Shown here piece after piece: positions 8,181 to 16,645 of a DNA stretch of 64,000 bases. The notes beneath the pieces are model-generated. The model had not been told where the DNA came from and did no database searches. It worked only from the letters and a program-made list of their open reading frames with translations. Source of the stretch: an uncultured Acetatifactor sp. (GTDB taxonomy: Bacteria > Bacillota > Clostridia > Lachnospirales > Lachnospiraceae); contig CAJULV010000001.1 of the NCBI GenBank assembly GCA_910587555.1, forward strand, positions 19,142 to 83,141, read 5' to 3'. A program made the translations under genes and the position numbers. How positions within the stretch are numbered: the first letter of the stretch is position 1; each line of letters starts with the position of its first letter.

Positions 8181-8747
8181 TTAATCGCTTTCTGGGGTCT
8201 CGCAGGTTTCCAAATATTCCGACAACAGAGCCGAAGATGGATTCAATCGCAATGCCCGGTGGTATTCTGCACCATCGCCATCAGGCGGAGCCTGTTCTAC
8301 ATTGATGACCACGCATTCCCGCTCTTTACTGGTTCCAAACAAACCGGAAGCATCGAGTCTTTTCATAGCCTCCTCCATAAGTTCAATCCGCACTTTCCAC
8401 TCAGTCTCATATAGATCATCATCGGATAATTTACTTGTCCTTTGAGCCAGCAACACATCCACTTCACCAAAAAACTCATCGTAACCATAAACAGCATATG
8501 GAGAGTCTGCGCTATCCCATTTCCACCAACTCTTGTCCTCATCAGTTATCTGCTGTTCCTTTACGGATTTTTCCAAGGCTTCGTAAGACCATGCTGAAAT
8601 ATAAGGGTGCATCCCCTCATCAAATACAAATACATAAAAATAAAAATGTTCTTTGGTTGTTTCTTTCAGAGACAGGAACGCCGCTCTGGCAGCGGTTACA
8701 AGAGCTTCCACTAATTCCTCATTATCTTTTTCAGTACACATATCCAT
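8181..8747 (-). CDS. DUF4303 family protein
   Basis: The product has 188 residues from the ATG ending at 8747, which follows AAAGGA by 5 nt; the frame extends upstream but without a ribosome site. The protein is soluble and acidic. The pattern of an early helix (LVEALVTAARAAFLSL), a strand with KEHFYFYVFVFDEG, then a WKWDSADSPYAVYGYDEF segment fits DUF4303, a family of unknown function seen near SMI1/KNR4-type immunity genes. It is the only intact gene between the two pieces of the broken second cotJC and lies opposite to its neighbours. A role as an immunity or orphan toxin-antidote protein is possible but unproven; no toxin gene is visible. Confidence 0.65.
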   Translation of the reverse strand: MDMCTEKDNEELVEALVTAARAAFLSLKETTKEHFYFYVFVFDEGMHPYISAWSYEALEKSVKEQQITDEDKSWWKWDSADSPYAVYGYDEFFGEVDVLLAQRTSKLSDDDLYETEWKVRIELMEEAMKRLDASGLFGTSKERECVVINVEQAPPDGDGAEYHRALRLNPSSALLSEYLETCETPESD

Positions 8748-8904
8748 CTTGTCCTTTCTTTTTATAAATCCTGATTTATCCTTGCTTATTATATATCCAT
8801 TTTCCCAAACATGAAAGCAGCTTTTCACACTTTCTGTACATCAAAGCGGAATTTGAACAAGGCAGCGACAAGCCGCTGGTTTTATGCTGTCCTCGGTTAT
8901 CCCT

Positions 8905-9078
8905 ACCAATTTTTCCTTTATTATTACGCACAGGTTGGGGATCTGCAAATTTGTTGACAGGATACTGGTGCTTGAAAACGGTAAAACCATTGAAGACGGG
9001 ACCCATGCGGAATTGATGATGAGAGAGGGAAAGTATTATCGGATGTTCCGAAATCAGGCGGAGTTATACAGTATGTAG
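8905..9078 (+). pseudogene. C-terminal fragment of an ABC exporter
   Basis: The frame reads the switch-His region and tail of an exporter-type ATPase: ITHRLGICKFVDRILVLENG followed by GTHAELMMREGKYYRMF and a stop. Walker A, the signature and the whole membrane domain are missing. The upstream junction is near 8905-8915. It sits directly before the second cotJC fragment, so at least two unrelated gene ends are fused here. Confidence 0.7.
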
Positions 9079-9098
9079 TGCAGAAGGCCATTCCCAAA

Positions 9099-9206
9099 GC
9101 GCTCCGCGTTACCCAAGACAGGCTGGACAGCCGGAATTTCCATGCCTTCAACCCTGCCTTCAACCCTGCCTTCGACAGGTATGAAGACTGCGGCTGCAAC
9201 AAATAA
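9099..9206 (+). pseudogene. Fragment of a second cotJC (part 2, C terminus)
   Basis: The codons read ALRVTQDRLDSRNFHAFNPA and end in YEDCGCNK and a stop, matching ALRIVQDRLDSRNFYAFNPA and CEDCGCD of CotJC. This continues exactly where the fragment at 7963-8001 ends. A 12-bp tandem duplication (about 9150-9173) doubles the NPAF unit. No functional start exists. The 116 bp to the end of the next gene hold nothing I recognise. Confidence 0.75.
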
Positions 9207-9322
9207 AGCGGTTGGATATGGGCAGAAGATAAAGTTGAATATGGGGCTGGCGCATCAAGGTTACCTGCCAGGTGTATCTATATCTGGTCTCTGTGACCTT
9301 TCAGGCGGCAGCCCCTTCAGAC

Positions 9323-10186
9323 TCAGATGGAATCCCTGCCGGCCTGTTTTTCTTTTTTTGTCTGTGCCTTTTTACGCAGAAGAGGCGCTTCCCTTTTATC
9401 TGCAATCAGGGACAGGTTGCCGTAGTGTACTACCATCATGTAGGCGGCATGGAGGAAGGGGACAAGGGAACCCAAAGTATTGAGTTTGTATACTTTTGTA
9501 TCCCCGTTTTCCGTATCCAGTTCCAGTGCACTGACCAGCTGAAGTTTTTCGAATTCCGACAGAAGTGCCCGGGCTTCCTCCGGACCGGTTCCCAGACGCT
9601 GCGCTATGATACTTGATGTACAATATTTGGGAGGCCTTTGGCATAAAAGCCTCAGCAATTCAAGTGCATTGGGCTTTGAAAGTGCTGTGAACAGTCTGCG
9701 GTAGGTGTCGTTGTCGGTAAAAAGCGAATCGTAGCCGTCCTCAGGCTCCGGGAACAGGGAGATAAAAGTCGTTTTTTCCGAGTCGACGCCCAAAAGAATG
9801 CCTTCATCCGTAGCATAATAAATGTTGCAATTTCGAGAAATATTGTCCGAAACAGATGTCAGTCCGGAACTTTCCGTTTTCACGGCTGCCCACATAAGGC
9901 GGCAGATTTCTTTCAGGTGCCTTGCTTCCGGCAGTGACGCGATATAATGGGGCAGAACTTCCTGTATATTCGACTCCGTGATGTCTTCCCTTCCAAACAA
10001 ATGATTGATGGTGATGCCGAGCCGGTCTGCTATGGAGGGGATGAGGGAAATATCCGGTGTCCCTCCTGTCTCCCATTGAGAGACTGCCGAGCTGCTGACG
10101 CCCAGCGCTTCTCCCAGTTCTTTCTGGGTAAGCTTTGCTTCCTTCCTGTATTTCTGAATCTGTTCTCCGATAATTGAGTAGTTCAT
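9323..10186 (-). CDS. XRE-family transcriptional regulator with C-terminal winged helix
   Basis: The product has 287 residues. Residues 1-66 are a classic XRE helix-turn-helix: IGEQIQKYRKEAKLTQKELG then SSSAVSQWETGGTPDISLI. Residues about 165-245 look like an ArsR-type winged helix (ALSKPNALELLRLLCQ, IIAQRLGTGPEEARALLSEFEKLQLV), so the protein may contact DNA or a ligand through two modules. The middle part is unassigned. The start ATG follows GGGAGGT by 4 nt and a consensus promoter lies at 10213-10241. It is divergent from the ABC genes at 10474 and 11334 and is the obvious candidate to control them. Confidence 0.85.
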   Translation of the reverse strand: MNYSIIGEQIQKYRKEAKLTQKELGEALGVSSSAVSQWETGGTPDISLIPSIADRLGITINHLFGREDITESNIQEVLPHYIASLPEARHLKEICRLMWAAVKTESSGLTSVSDNISRNCNIYYATDEGILLGVDSEKTTFISLFPEPEDGYDSLFTDNDTYRRLFTALSKPNALELLRLLCQRPPKYCTSSIIAQRLGTGPEEARALLSEFEKLQLVSALELDTENGDTKVYKLNTLGSLVPFLHAAYMMVVHYGNLSLIADKREAPLLRKKAQTKKEKQAGRDSI

Positions 10187-10212
10187 AGATACCTCCCTTC
10201 AGTGTTATCAGT

Positions 10213-10241
10213 ATCATACATCAGAAAATGGCGGGTTTCAA
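10213..10241 (-). promoter_or_regulatory. Promoter of the XRE/winged-helix regulator
   Basis: On the minus strand TTGAAA (10241-10236) and TATGAT (10218-10213) are separated by exactly 17 bp, 27 bp upstream of the start codon. Confidence 0.8.
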
Positions 10242-10398
10242 TATGTATATCAAGTATTGCTTATATTTTTCAAAAAATGCTTAAAGTGCCGATATGCTGT
10301 GCCGGTCCTGCCGGCGATAGCGATCACTTGGGGAGGGTATACAATGAAGCGAACAGTGCGACTTAAGGCGTGCTTAATTGTATGCAAATGTACACCCA

Positions 10399-10427
10399 TT
10401 GATATTTTGTATCAGGCTTTTTATAAT
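10399..10427 (+). promoter_or_regulatory. Promoter of the ABC pair at 10474
   Basis: TTGATA (10399-10404) and TATAAT (10422-10427) are separated by 17 bp. The 287-bp divergent gap between the regulator and this operon holds both promoters and is where an operator for the regulator is expected; no clear palindrome was seen. Confidence 0.78.
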
Positions 10428-10473
10428 AAAAGGGAACAGAATTCAGTATTTGAACAGGGAAGGAGTATTTTTC

Positions 10474-11337
10474 ATGCAGTTATGCATCAGAAACCTTTAT
10501 AAGCATTTTGACAAAAAGATTGTCCTGAATCACACAGGCTTTGTATTTCAGGAAGGTTCTATTTACAGCGTCCTCGGGCGGAACGGTGCGGGGAAGACTA
10601 CGCTGTTTGGCTGTATCAGCGGCGATTTGTTTTTTGAGGACGGCGAGGTGTTTTTGGAGGAAAACGGCGTTTCACGCCCGCTTACTTTTGAAGACGTCGG
10701 CGTGGTCAGTGCCTCGCCGGTATTGCCGGACTTTCTCACGGGTTACGAATTTATCCATTTTTTCGTGAAGCTGAACAGGGAAAATCCTCAGGCGGAAAGC
10801 ATTGACTCTTTTTTTGACCTGGTGCGCCTGGATGAGGAGGATCGGCACAAGCTGATCAAGAATTATTCCTATGGAATGAAAAACAAGCTGCAGCTCTTAT
10901 GCTGTCTGATCCGGGACCCGAAAGTGATTCTGCTTGACGAGCCGCTGTCATCATTTGATATCATTGTGTCCCACGATATCAAGGAAATGCTGTTGGGCAT
11001 GAAGGAAAACCACATTATTATCATGGCAACTCATATCATGCAGCTGGCGCAGGATATGAGCGATGAGATTGTGCTGCTGCGAGAGGGGTTGCTGGAAGGG
11101 GTGAAAGAGTCTGTTCCGGGGGATGCGGATTTTGAGGATTACATTATACGGGCGCTGCAGGAGAAGCCGCAGGGGACAGCAGGAAGCGGCCGGGAGAAAG
11201 AACCTGGAAGCGTGCGGGGGAAAGTATCCGGGGATGCCTGGAACAAAGGATCTGAAGGCATGCGGACTCAAAACACAGGGACGGATTTTCCGGAAAAACA
11301 GGAAAAAGGCTCCCTGAAGGGAGGGCATCGCAAATGA
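10474..11337 (+). CDS. ABC transporter ATP-binding protein
   Basis: The product has 287 residues from the ATG at 10474, which follows GGAAGGAG by 8 nt. Motifs are Walker A LGRNGAGKTTLF, signature YSYGMKNKLQLL, Walker B VILLDEPLSSFD and the switch His in ATHIMQ. The signature departs from LSGGQ, as is usual in ABC-2 ATPases. After about residue 225 there is a 60-residue charged, Gly- and Lys-rich tail of low complexity (for example GSGREKEPGSVRGK) that is not part of the ATPase fold. The gene overlaps the next by ATGA, so the 538-residue membrane protein is its partner. The substrate is unknown. Confidence 0.85.
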   Translation: MQLCIRNLYKHFDKKIVLNHTGFVFQEGSIYSVLGRNGAGKTTLFGCISGDLFFEDGEVFLEENGVSRPLTFEDVGVVSASPVLPDFLTGYEFIHFFVKLNRENPQAESIDSFFDLVRLDEEDRHKLIKNYSYGMKNKLQLLCCLIRDPKVILLDEPLSSFDIIVSHDIKEMLLGMKENHIIIMATHIMQLAQDMSDEIVLLREGLLEGVKESVPGDADFEDYIIRALQEKPQGTAGSGREKEPGSVRGKVSGDAWNKGSEGMRTQNTGTDFPEKQEKGSLKGGHRK

Positions 11338-12950
11338 GCGGGGAGAAAAATATGCGGACTGCCGAAACGCTTTCCGGCCGGATTATGGTTTACGCGGAGA
11401 TCTATCTGACCATTCAGATCAACGCGTTTCTGTATTATCTGAACAGGCTGCCCGTATTTGGAAAAATCGTACATAATTCCTGGCACAGCCGCTACAGGCT
11501 GAAAAAAATATGGAGTTTGTTCAGCCTTGCATTTGGCCTTGTCAGGTCGGCGCTGGCAAATAATATCGGGACCTGGATCCTGCTCTATATGATTCCCCAT
11601 CTGTTCCTGGAGGAAGCGGAGGTGGTTTCAGGCGTTTTCCTTATGCTCTTTATCCTGGTGAAATGTGTGGCAGGAGCGATGATGGAGTGCGGGCTGTTCA
11701 AATCATCTGCGGAAGATTACACATTTTTAACACATTTTATGGTGAATCCGGTTTCCTACTACCGCTACAAGGCAGCAAAAAATGCGTTTTTCTCCAGCTT
11801 TATGCTCTTTCCGGTGCTGTATTTTCTGTTTCGGGACTGGGGGCTGGTGGGGGCGCTTGTGCTGATGAAACTGTTGTGCATTTTGGGCGGCAATGTGGCG
11901 TACTTAAGCATCTATAAGAGGCTGGGGAGGCTGCCGGATAAAAGAGTCCGCCGGGTGACGGCATACCTTCTGATTCTGCTGGCCTATGGGGGCGCTTATT
12001 TTGGCGTATATGGGAATCTGGCGATTCCGCCGGCGGGGCAGATTGCCGTGGGAACCCTGTGCGCGATTCTGGCCGCAGCCTGCTGGCGTTACCATATGGC
12101 ATATTCCGACTACAAGAAAATTGCGGTAAGATTTGCAAACCAGAGCGCGGTGAGCTTTCGAGTTACGGTGAGAAGCAGTTCGGCAGGTGAAGAGGAGAAC
12201 GGGCTGCTGGAATCCGGATGGGAAGAAAACAGGGAATTTTTCAGGGCGCATGGGGAGGAAACACCGGAAAGATATCTGGAACTGGCGTTTATCAGGCGTT
12301 TCGGCAGGGCGATCCGCCGAGAAAGGCGTGACAGGATTGTGTCCATGTTTTTTATCGGCGCTGTCCTGGGGCTTGGCATTCGCTTTGGCTGGCTGCCGGT
12401 GACTTCGGACACGGTGCTGGATTATACGCCGGTGCTGATTGCCTTTGCCGTATCCATGACGTTTGCCAATCGGCTGATGCAGATGTATTTCCGCAATATC
12501 GATCTGCATATGCTGTATCACCATATGGCGTCTCCCGTATTTATCCGCAGAAGTATGCTGCAGCGGTACCTGTATCTGTTAAGAGGGGATTTGGTTTCCG
12601 CTGCCGTCATTGTTCTGCACATTTTGTTCCTGCTGTTTCTGTCCGGCCTGCAGGTTCCCGGGAGTACGGTGGTAAAGCTGGCAGGGGTCTGTATCCTGTT
12701 TCTGGTTTTGTGGGAGACCTATGAGTGCATTGTCTATTATGCCATACAGCCATATTCCGCGGACATGACGGCGAAGAGTCCGGTTTTTAAGATTCTGGGG
12801 TATCTGGAAGGGCTTTTTCAGCTGTTGGTTTTGTTTGTGCGCAGGGATCTGACGGCTGCACTGCCCTGGATGTGTGTTGTCTGTGCCTGTGCTGTGGCAG
12901 TATTTTTTCTCACCAGGAAATTTGCGCCAAAAACGTTTCGGCTGAGGTGA
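11334..12950 (+). CDS. Large membrane protein, partner of the ABC ATPase
   Basis: The product has 538 residues and roughly ten to twelve hydrophobic segments arranged in two halves, separated by a soluble charged stretch around residues 270-325 (SAGEEENGLLESGWEENREF). It begins with the ATGA overlap with the ATPase gene and has GGGAGGG 9 nt upstream. I do not recognise a named family, but the position and topology identify it as the permease of a two-gene ABC system controlled by the divergent XRE regulator. Repeated short motifs such as YHHMASPVFIRRS and THFMVNPVSYYRYK in the two halves suggest an internal duplication. Confidence 0.75.
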   Translation: MSGEKNMRTAETLSGRIMVYAEIYLTIQINAFLYYLNRLPVFGKIVHNSWHSRYRLKKIWSLFSLAFGLVRSALANNIGTWILLYMIPHLFLEEAEVVSGVFLMLFILVKCVAGAMMECGLFKSSAEDYTFLTHFMVNPVSYYRYKAAKNAFFSSFMLFPVLYFLFRDWGLVGALVLMKLLCILGGNVAYLSIYKRLGRLPDKRVRRVTAYLLILLAYGGAYFGVYGNLAIPPAGQIAVGTLCAILAAACWRYHMAYSDYKKIAVRFANQSAVSFRVTVRSSSAGEEENGLLESGWEENREFFRAHGEETPERYLELAFIRRFGRAIRRERRDRIVSMFFIGAVLGLGIRFGWLPVTSDTVLDYTPVLIAFAVSMTFANRLMQMYFRNIDLHMLYHHMASPVFIRRSMLQRYLYLLRGDLVSAAVIVLHILFLLFLSGLQVPGSTVVKLAGVCILFLVLWETYECIVYYAIQPYSADMTAKSPVFKILGYLEGLFQLLVLFVRRDLTAALPWMCVVCACAVAVFFLTRKFAPKTFRLR

Positions 12951-13000
12951 GCCGTCCCATGCACGCCGTATTTTATGCGAAGTCCGGGGAAGGAAAGAGA

Positions 13001-13029
13001 TTGTATTTTCCGAAAAAGCATATTATAAT
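13001..13029 (+). promoter_or_regulatory. Promoter of the MATE gene
   Basis: TTGTAT (13001-13006) and TATAAT (13024-13029) have 17-bp spacing. It shares TTGTATTTT and GCATATTATAATG at identical distance with the promoter at 5520. Confidence 0.8.
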
Positions 13030-13068
13030 GGGAAAAGGTTCGAAGAAGGATCCTTTAGTGCTGTCGCG

Positions 13069-13086
13069 CAGCGATTTAAATTAGGA
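13069..13086 (+). repeat. 18-bp leader repeat, copy 1
   Basis: The 18 bp CAGCGATTTAAATTAGGA directly overlaps the ribosome site of the MATE gene. An identical copy at 40652-40669 precedes the ABC ATPase at 40677. The central ATTTAAAT is a palindrome. Confidence 0.7.
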
Positions 13087-13095
13087 GGAATAAGG

Positions 13096-14460
13096 ATGGA
13101 TACGGAAGAGAAAGATACAGCGGCAATGATATTTACCAATAAAGATCTGAAAAGGCTGATTATCCCGCTGATTATGGAGCAGGCCCTTGCCATCACGGTG
13201 GGCATGGCGGATACCATGATGATTTCCTCCGTGGGCGAGGCTGCGGTTTCCGGGGTCTCCCTGGTGGATATGTTTAATAACTTTATCATCAGCATGCTGG
13301 CGGCCCTGGCTACCGGAGGGGCGGTGGTTACCAGCCAGTTTATCGGGGCATCCAAACGTGAGGAAGCCTGCCGTTCTGCAAAGCAGCTTCTCTGGGTCAA
13401 TTCCCTTATCACGATAGGGATCTCCTTTCTGGTCATTTTGGGGCACCGGCTGATTTTGAATTTGTTCTTCGGAAAAATAGAAGCGGACGTGATGCAAAAT
13501 GCCGTCATCTATCTGATCATATCTGCGATATCCTTTCCGTTTCTGGCCGTTTACAATGCCTGTGCGGCGCTGTTCCGTTCCATGGGGAATTCGCAGATTA
13601 CGCTGAAGGTATCCGTTATCATGAACCTTATCAATGTGGGCGGCAATGCAGTCTGCCTGTTCGGCCTGAAAATGGGGGTGGCGGGGGTGGCGGTGCCGTC
13701 TCTGATTTCCAGGGCGGTGGCGGCATTTTTTCTCTACATGCTGCTGCGGAATCCCGACAATCTGATCTATCTGAACAGAGAGCGCTTTCGGTTTGAATGG
13801 AAGGTTGCCAGAAAGATTCTGTACATCGGGATACCCAGCGGCATTGAGAACGGTATTTTCCAGCTTGGGCGGGTGGTTGTGGTGAGCATCATTGCGGGTT
13901 TCGGCACGGCGCAGATTGCCGCAAACGGTGTAGCTAACAGCCTGGACAGCATGGGATGCATTGTGGGCCAGGGCATGAGCCTTGCCATGATTACCGTAAT
14001 CGGGCAGTGCGTGGGTGCGGGAGATCTGTCCCAGGTGCGGTATTATACGAAAAAACTCCTGCTGATTACCTATGCTGCCACGGCGGTGATAAACTGCTTT
14101 ATTTTGCTGTTTCTGCATCCGATTCTGGGTCTTTACGGCCTGGGGGACGAGGCTACAGGGCTGGCATATACTTTGGTGATGATTCATAACGGCACGGCAA
14201 TGCTGCTCTGGCCAGCGTCCTTTGTGCTGCCCAATATGCTCCGCGCCTGCAATGATGTAAAATATACCATGGTGACAGCTATTTTTTCCATGGTCACATT
14301 CCGTATCGGTTTCAGCCTTGTATTCGGCGTTTTTATGGGAATGGGGGCTGTAGGAGTATGGGTGGCTATGGTGGTTGACTGGTTTTTCAGGGTCTGCTGT
14401 TTTGTGGGGCGGTATTTCCGGGGGACGTGGAGGCGGCATTGTAATCTTGCCGGTACCTGA
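13096..14460 (+). CDS. MATE family efflux transporter
   Basis: The product has 454 residues and twelve predicted membrane helices, the standard MATE size. These pumps export cationic drugs and metabolites using sodium or proton gradients. Typical features are the N-terminal PLIMEQALAITVGMADTMMI segment, EAAVSGVSLV, and ATGGAVVTSQFIGA, with the repeated half showing GIPSGIENGIFQLGR, IAANGVANSL and QGMSLAMITVIGQC. The ATG at 13096 follows AGGAGG by 7 nt. It has its own promoter at 13001 and is convergent with the ABC exporter ending at 14507. The substrate is not predictable. Confidence 0.93.
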   Translation: MDTEEKDTAAMIFTNKDLKRLIIPLIMEQALAITVGMADTMMISSVGEAAVSGVSLVDMFNNFIISMLAALATGGAVVTSQFIGASKREEACRSAKQLLWVNSLITIGISFLVILGHRLILNLFFGKIEADVMQNAVIYLIISAISFPFLAVYNACAALFRSMGNSQITLKVSVIMNLINVGGNAVCLFGLKMGVAGVAVPSLISRAVAAFFLYMLLRNPDNLIYLNRERFRFEWKVARKILYIGIPSGIENGIFQLGRVVVVSIIAGFGTAQIAANGVANSLDSMGCIVGQGMSLAMITVIGQCVGAGDLSQVRYYTKKLLLITYAATAVINCFILLFLHPILGLYGLGDEATGLAYTLVMIHNGTAMLLWPASFVLPNMLRACNDVKYTMVTAIFSMVTFRIGFSLVFGVFMGMGAVGVWVAMVVDWFFRVCCFVGRYFRGTWRRHCNLAGT

Positions 14461-14506
14461 CAATATACAGCCGCCGCCTGGGCGGGGACAGAAGGATTGT
14501 GTCTGC

Positions 14507-16114
14507 CTATACATGTCCCCCGCGCAGGGTAAATACTTCGTCATAGGATTCCGCTTTTTTCAAATGATGGGTAATGGTAAGCAAGGTAAGCCCCTCCATT
14601 CCCAAAAGCTCTCCCTCAATTTCCAGAGCCGTAGTTTCGTCCAGGGCGGAGGTGCCCTCGTCCAGTATGAGAAAGCCCGTGTTCCGTATCAAGGCCCTGG
14701 CAATGGCAATCCGCTGTTTCTGGCCGCCGGAAAGCCGTTCCCCGTTTTCTCCTACCCTGTAGGACGTGCCTTCCGGGAAGGTTTCGGTAAACTTCCGGAC
14801 GCCGCTTGCCCGGATAGCCCATTCAAAGCGTTTTTCGTCAAATTCCTCAAAGAGGCAGATATTATTGCGTATGGTGTCGTCAAAAAGAAATACGTCCTGA
14901 TGGATACATACCGCCACCCGGCTGAACCTGTCGCGCCGCAGTTTCTGCAATTCCGTCCCGTCATAGAAAATTTCACCATCGTAATCCGGATAATCGCCAA
15001 GTAAAAGATGAATCAACGTGCTTTTTCCGCTGCCGCTCTCTCCTGTAAGGGCATATTTTCCGCCGCGCCGAAGGCTCATGGACAGATGCTCCAATACCGG
15101 CGCGCCTTCTTCATAGCCAAAACATACATTCTTTAAGTTGAGGGAATTTTGAAAAACGGGTTCTATGTCTCCCTGTGTTTCGGTTCTGGTATAGTCCGCG
15201 TATGCGTTCAGCCGGTCAATGATCGGCCTGGTAGCTTTTAACATGGGCATTATACGCAGGAAGGAGTCCAGGCCGGAGCAGAAGGAGCCGTTGAGTCCTT
15301 CAAATACCACAAGCGTACCCAGAGACATCCGCCCGGTAAAGACCATCCAGCAGGAGAGCGCCAGGATTCCGACCTGGGCAAGCTGGCTTAGCAGCTGGGC
15401 AAGGCTGTCCGAAAGTGCGCGCAGCCTCTGGGTATGGAATTCACAGTTCCGAAGGGTTTGGCTGCATTCCTGGAAGCCGCGTCGGATATGCCCCTGGATT
15501 CCGAAGGTGGTGATGGTCTCGAAACCGCGGAAACATTCCGAGAGCATGGCGGTCAGGGCAGCCAGGCGTTCCGAGCGCAGCTTTTCCCACTTGCCTGCCG
15601 TCCGCCCCAGGGCAGAGGGAATCATGCCTACGGCAAGGGCGCTGAGAATGGTGCATACCGCCACCAGGGGCTGATAATAAAACATAAGCACAGCGGAAAA
15701 GAACATTACCGCTACTGCGATTACATCCATAAACAACATTGTCAGAAACTGCACCTGAATGGTGTTCAAATCATTGGTCAGGGCTGAAATATAATCTGCG
15801 GAGTGTTTTTGGGCGAAGTCTCCGGGGCTGCGCCGTATGATACCTTCAAAAACCGAAAGCCTGATATCATTTATGACAGCTGTCTTAAAGATGTTCTGGC
15901 ATATGCTGCCACATACATAGAGGGAAGTGGCAAACAGGGAATATCCAAGGGCAATCTTAATATACAGTTTTGTGCCGGACAGATCCTGTCCTACCACCGC
16001 GTCGATGAGATACCGCATGATAATGCTGTTGCCTCTTAAGGCCGCCATGGATATGGCCAGCAGCGCCAGCACGCCGACAAACTGCCCGGAACGGGCTTTT
16101 AAGTATCTGCTCAT
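14507..16114 (-). CDS. ABC exporter, fused membrane and ATPase domains
   Basis: The product has 535 residues: an exporter membrane domain with six spans (about 1-290) then the ATPase. Motifs are Walker A LTGESGSGKSTLI, Q-loop CIHQDVFLF, signature LSGGQKQRIAIA, Walker B GFLILDEGTSALDE and switch His ITHHL. Catalytic Glu is present. The start ATG follows AGGAGG about 9 nt away. No partner half-transporter is adjacent on the same strand, so it may act as a homodimer. The substrate is unknown; drug or peptide export are the usual roles. It is convergent with the MATE gene with a 46-bp gap. Confidence 0.9.
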   Translation of the reverse strand: MSRYLKARSGQFVGVLALLAISMAALRGNSIIMRYLIDAVVGQDLSGTKLYIKIALGYSLFATSLYVCGSICQNIFKTAVINDIRLSVFEGIIRRSPGDFAQKHSADYISALTNDLNTIQVQFLTMLFMDVIAVAVMFFSAVLMFYYQPLVAVCTILSALAVGMIPSALGRTAGKWEKLRSERLAALTAMLSECFRGFETITTFGIQGHIRRGFQECSQTLRNCEFHTQRLRALSDSLAQLLSQLAQVGILALSCWMVFTGRMSLGTLVVFEGLNGSFCSGLDSFLRIMPMLKATRPIIDRLNAYADYTRTETQGDIEPVFQNSLNLKNVCFGYEEGAPVLEHLSMSLRRGGKYALTGESGSGKSTLIHLLLGDYPDYDGEIFYDGTELQKLRRDRFSRVAVCIHQDVFLFDDTIRNNICLFEEFDEKRFEWAIRASGVRKFTETFPEGTSYRVGENGERLSGGQKQRIAIARALIRNTGFLILDEGTSALDETTALEIEGELLGMEGLTLLTITHHLKKAESYDEVFTLRGGHV

Positions 16115-16449
16115 AGTGCCTGCCCTCCTTTGTATAATGTATTTAGGTTGTTCAAGGGATACCTATAAACCATCAGACCTGCTACCTGGGATTTCCCCGG
16201 CTTTTTCCGGGCAGGTCCGGCTTCTTTTCCGTACTTTTGCGTCTGTACGCCAACGATTGTGTCGTTCACAGCACACCTCCATTAAGCTTTTCTTATATTA
16301 TATAACGATAGATGCTTAAATTCAATGGGCACAAAATTGCATAAAATCAAGCATCTCTTATATTTTCGGGAGATTGCATATTGACTGGGGAAACCGTGCA
16401 GGTCGGATAAGCCCCTCTTTCACACAACAAACCGAAAGCAAAATTGCGA

Positions 16450-16478
16450 TTGACAGGAGGAATTTTCTGTGTTATGCT
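16450..16478 (+). promoter_or_regulatory. Consensus sigma-A promoter in the gene-poor stretch
   Basis: A perfect TTGACA (16450-16455) and TATGCT (16473-16478) are separated by 17 bp. The nearest firm gene is 460 bp downstream, so it either makes a long leader for the exporter pair or drives a small gene or RNA. Confidence 0.75.
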
Positions 16479-16501
16479 GACGAAAACAGGTAAAGAGAGG
16501 T

Positions 16502-16645
16502 ATGCGTCATGTTAATTTTCGCATGTGGAAGAATGCGTCGGTAAGATTGTATACAGGCAGGGATATGGTTTTACTGTATACTAATCAGGCAGCCAGACAG
16601 CAGATATCTAATGTCAGTTCATACAGCCGGATAACGGATATCTGA
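16502..16645 (+). CDS. Possible small ORF after a consensus promoter
   Basis: The frame starts at the first ATG after the promoter and encodes 47 residues, basic and without membrane segment (starts MRHVNFRMWKNAS). A GAGAGG sequence precedes it but only 1 nt from the ATG, which is poor spacing. There is no recognisable family. It could equally be part of an untranslated leader. Confidence 0.2.
   Translation: MRHVNFRMWKNASVRLYTGRDMVLLYTNQAARQQISNVSSYSRITDI

Noticed and set aside
13081..14544. 487-codon minus-strand frame opposite the MATE gene
   Set aside because: Composition (His, Arg, Gln rich) and lack of motifs show a shadow of the MATE gene.
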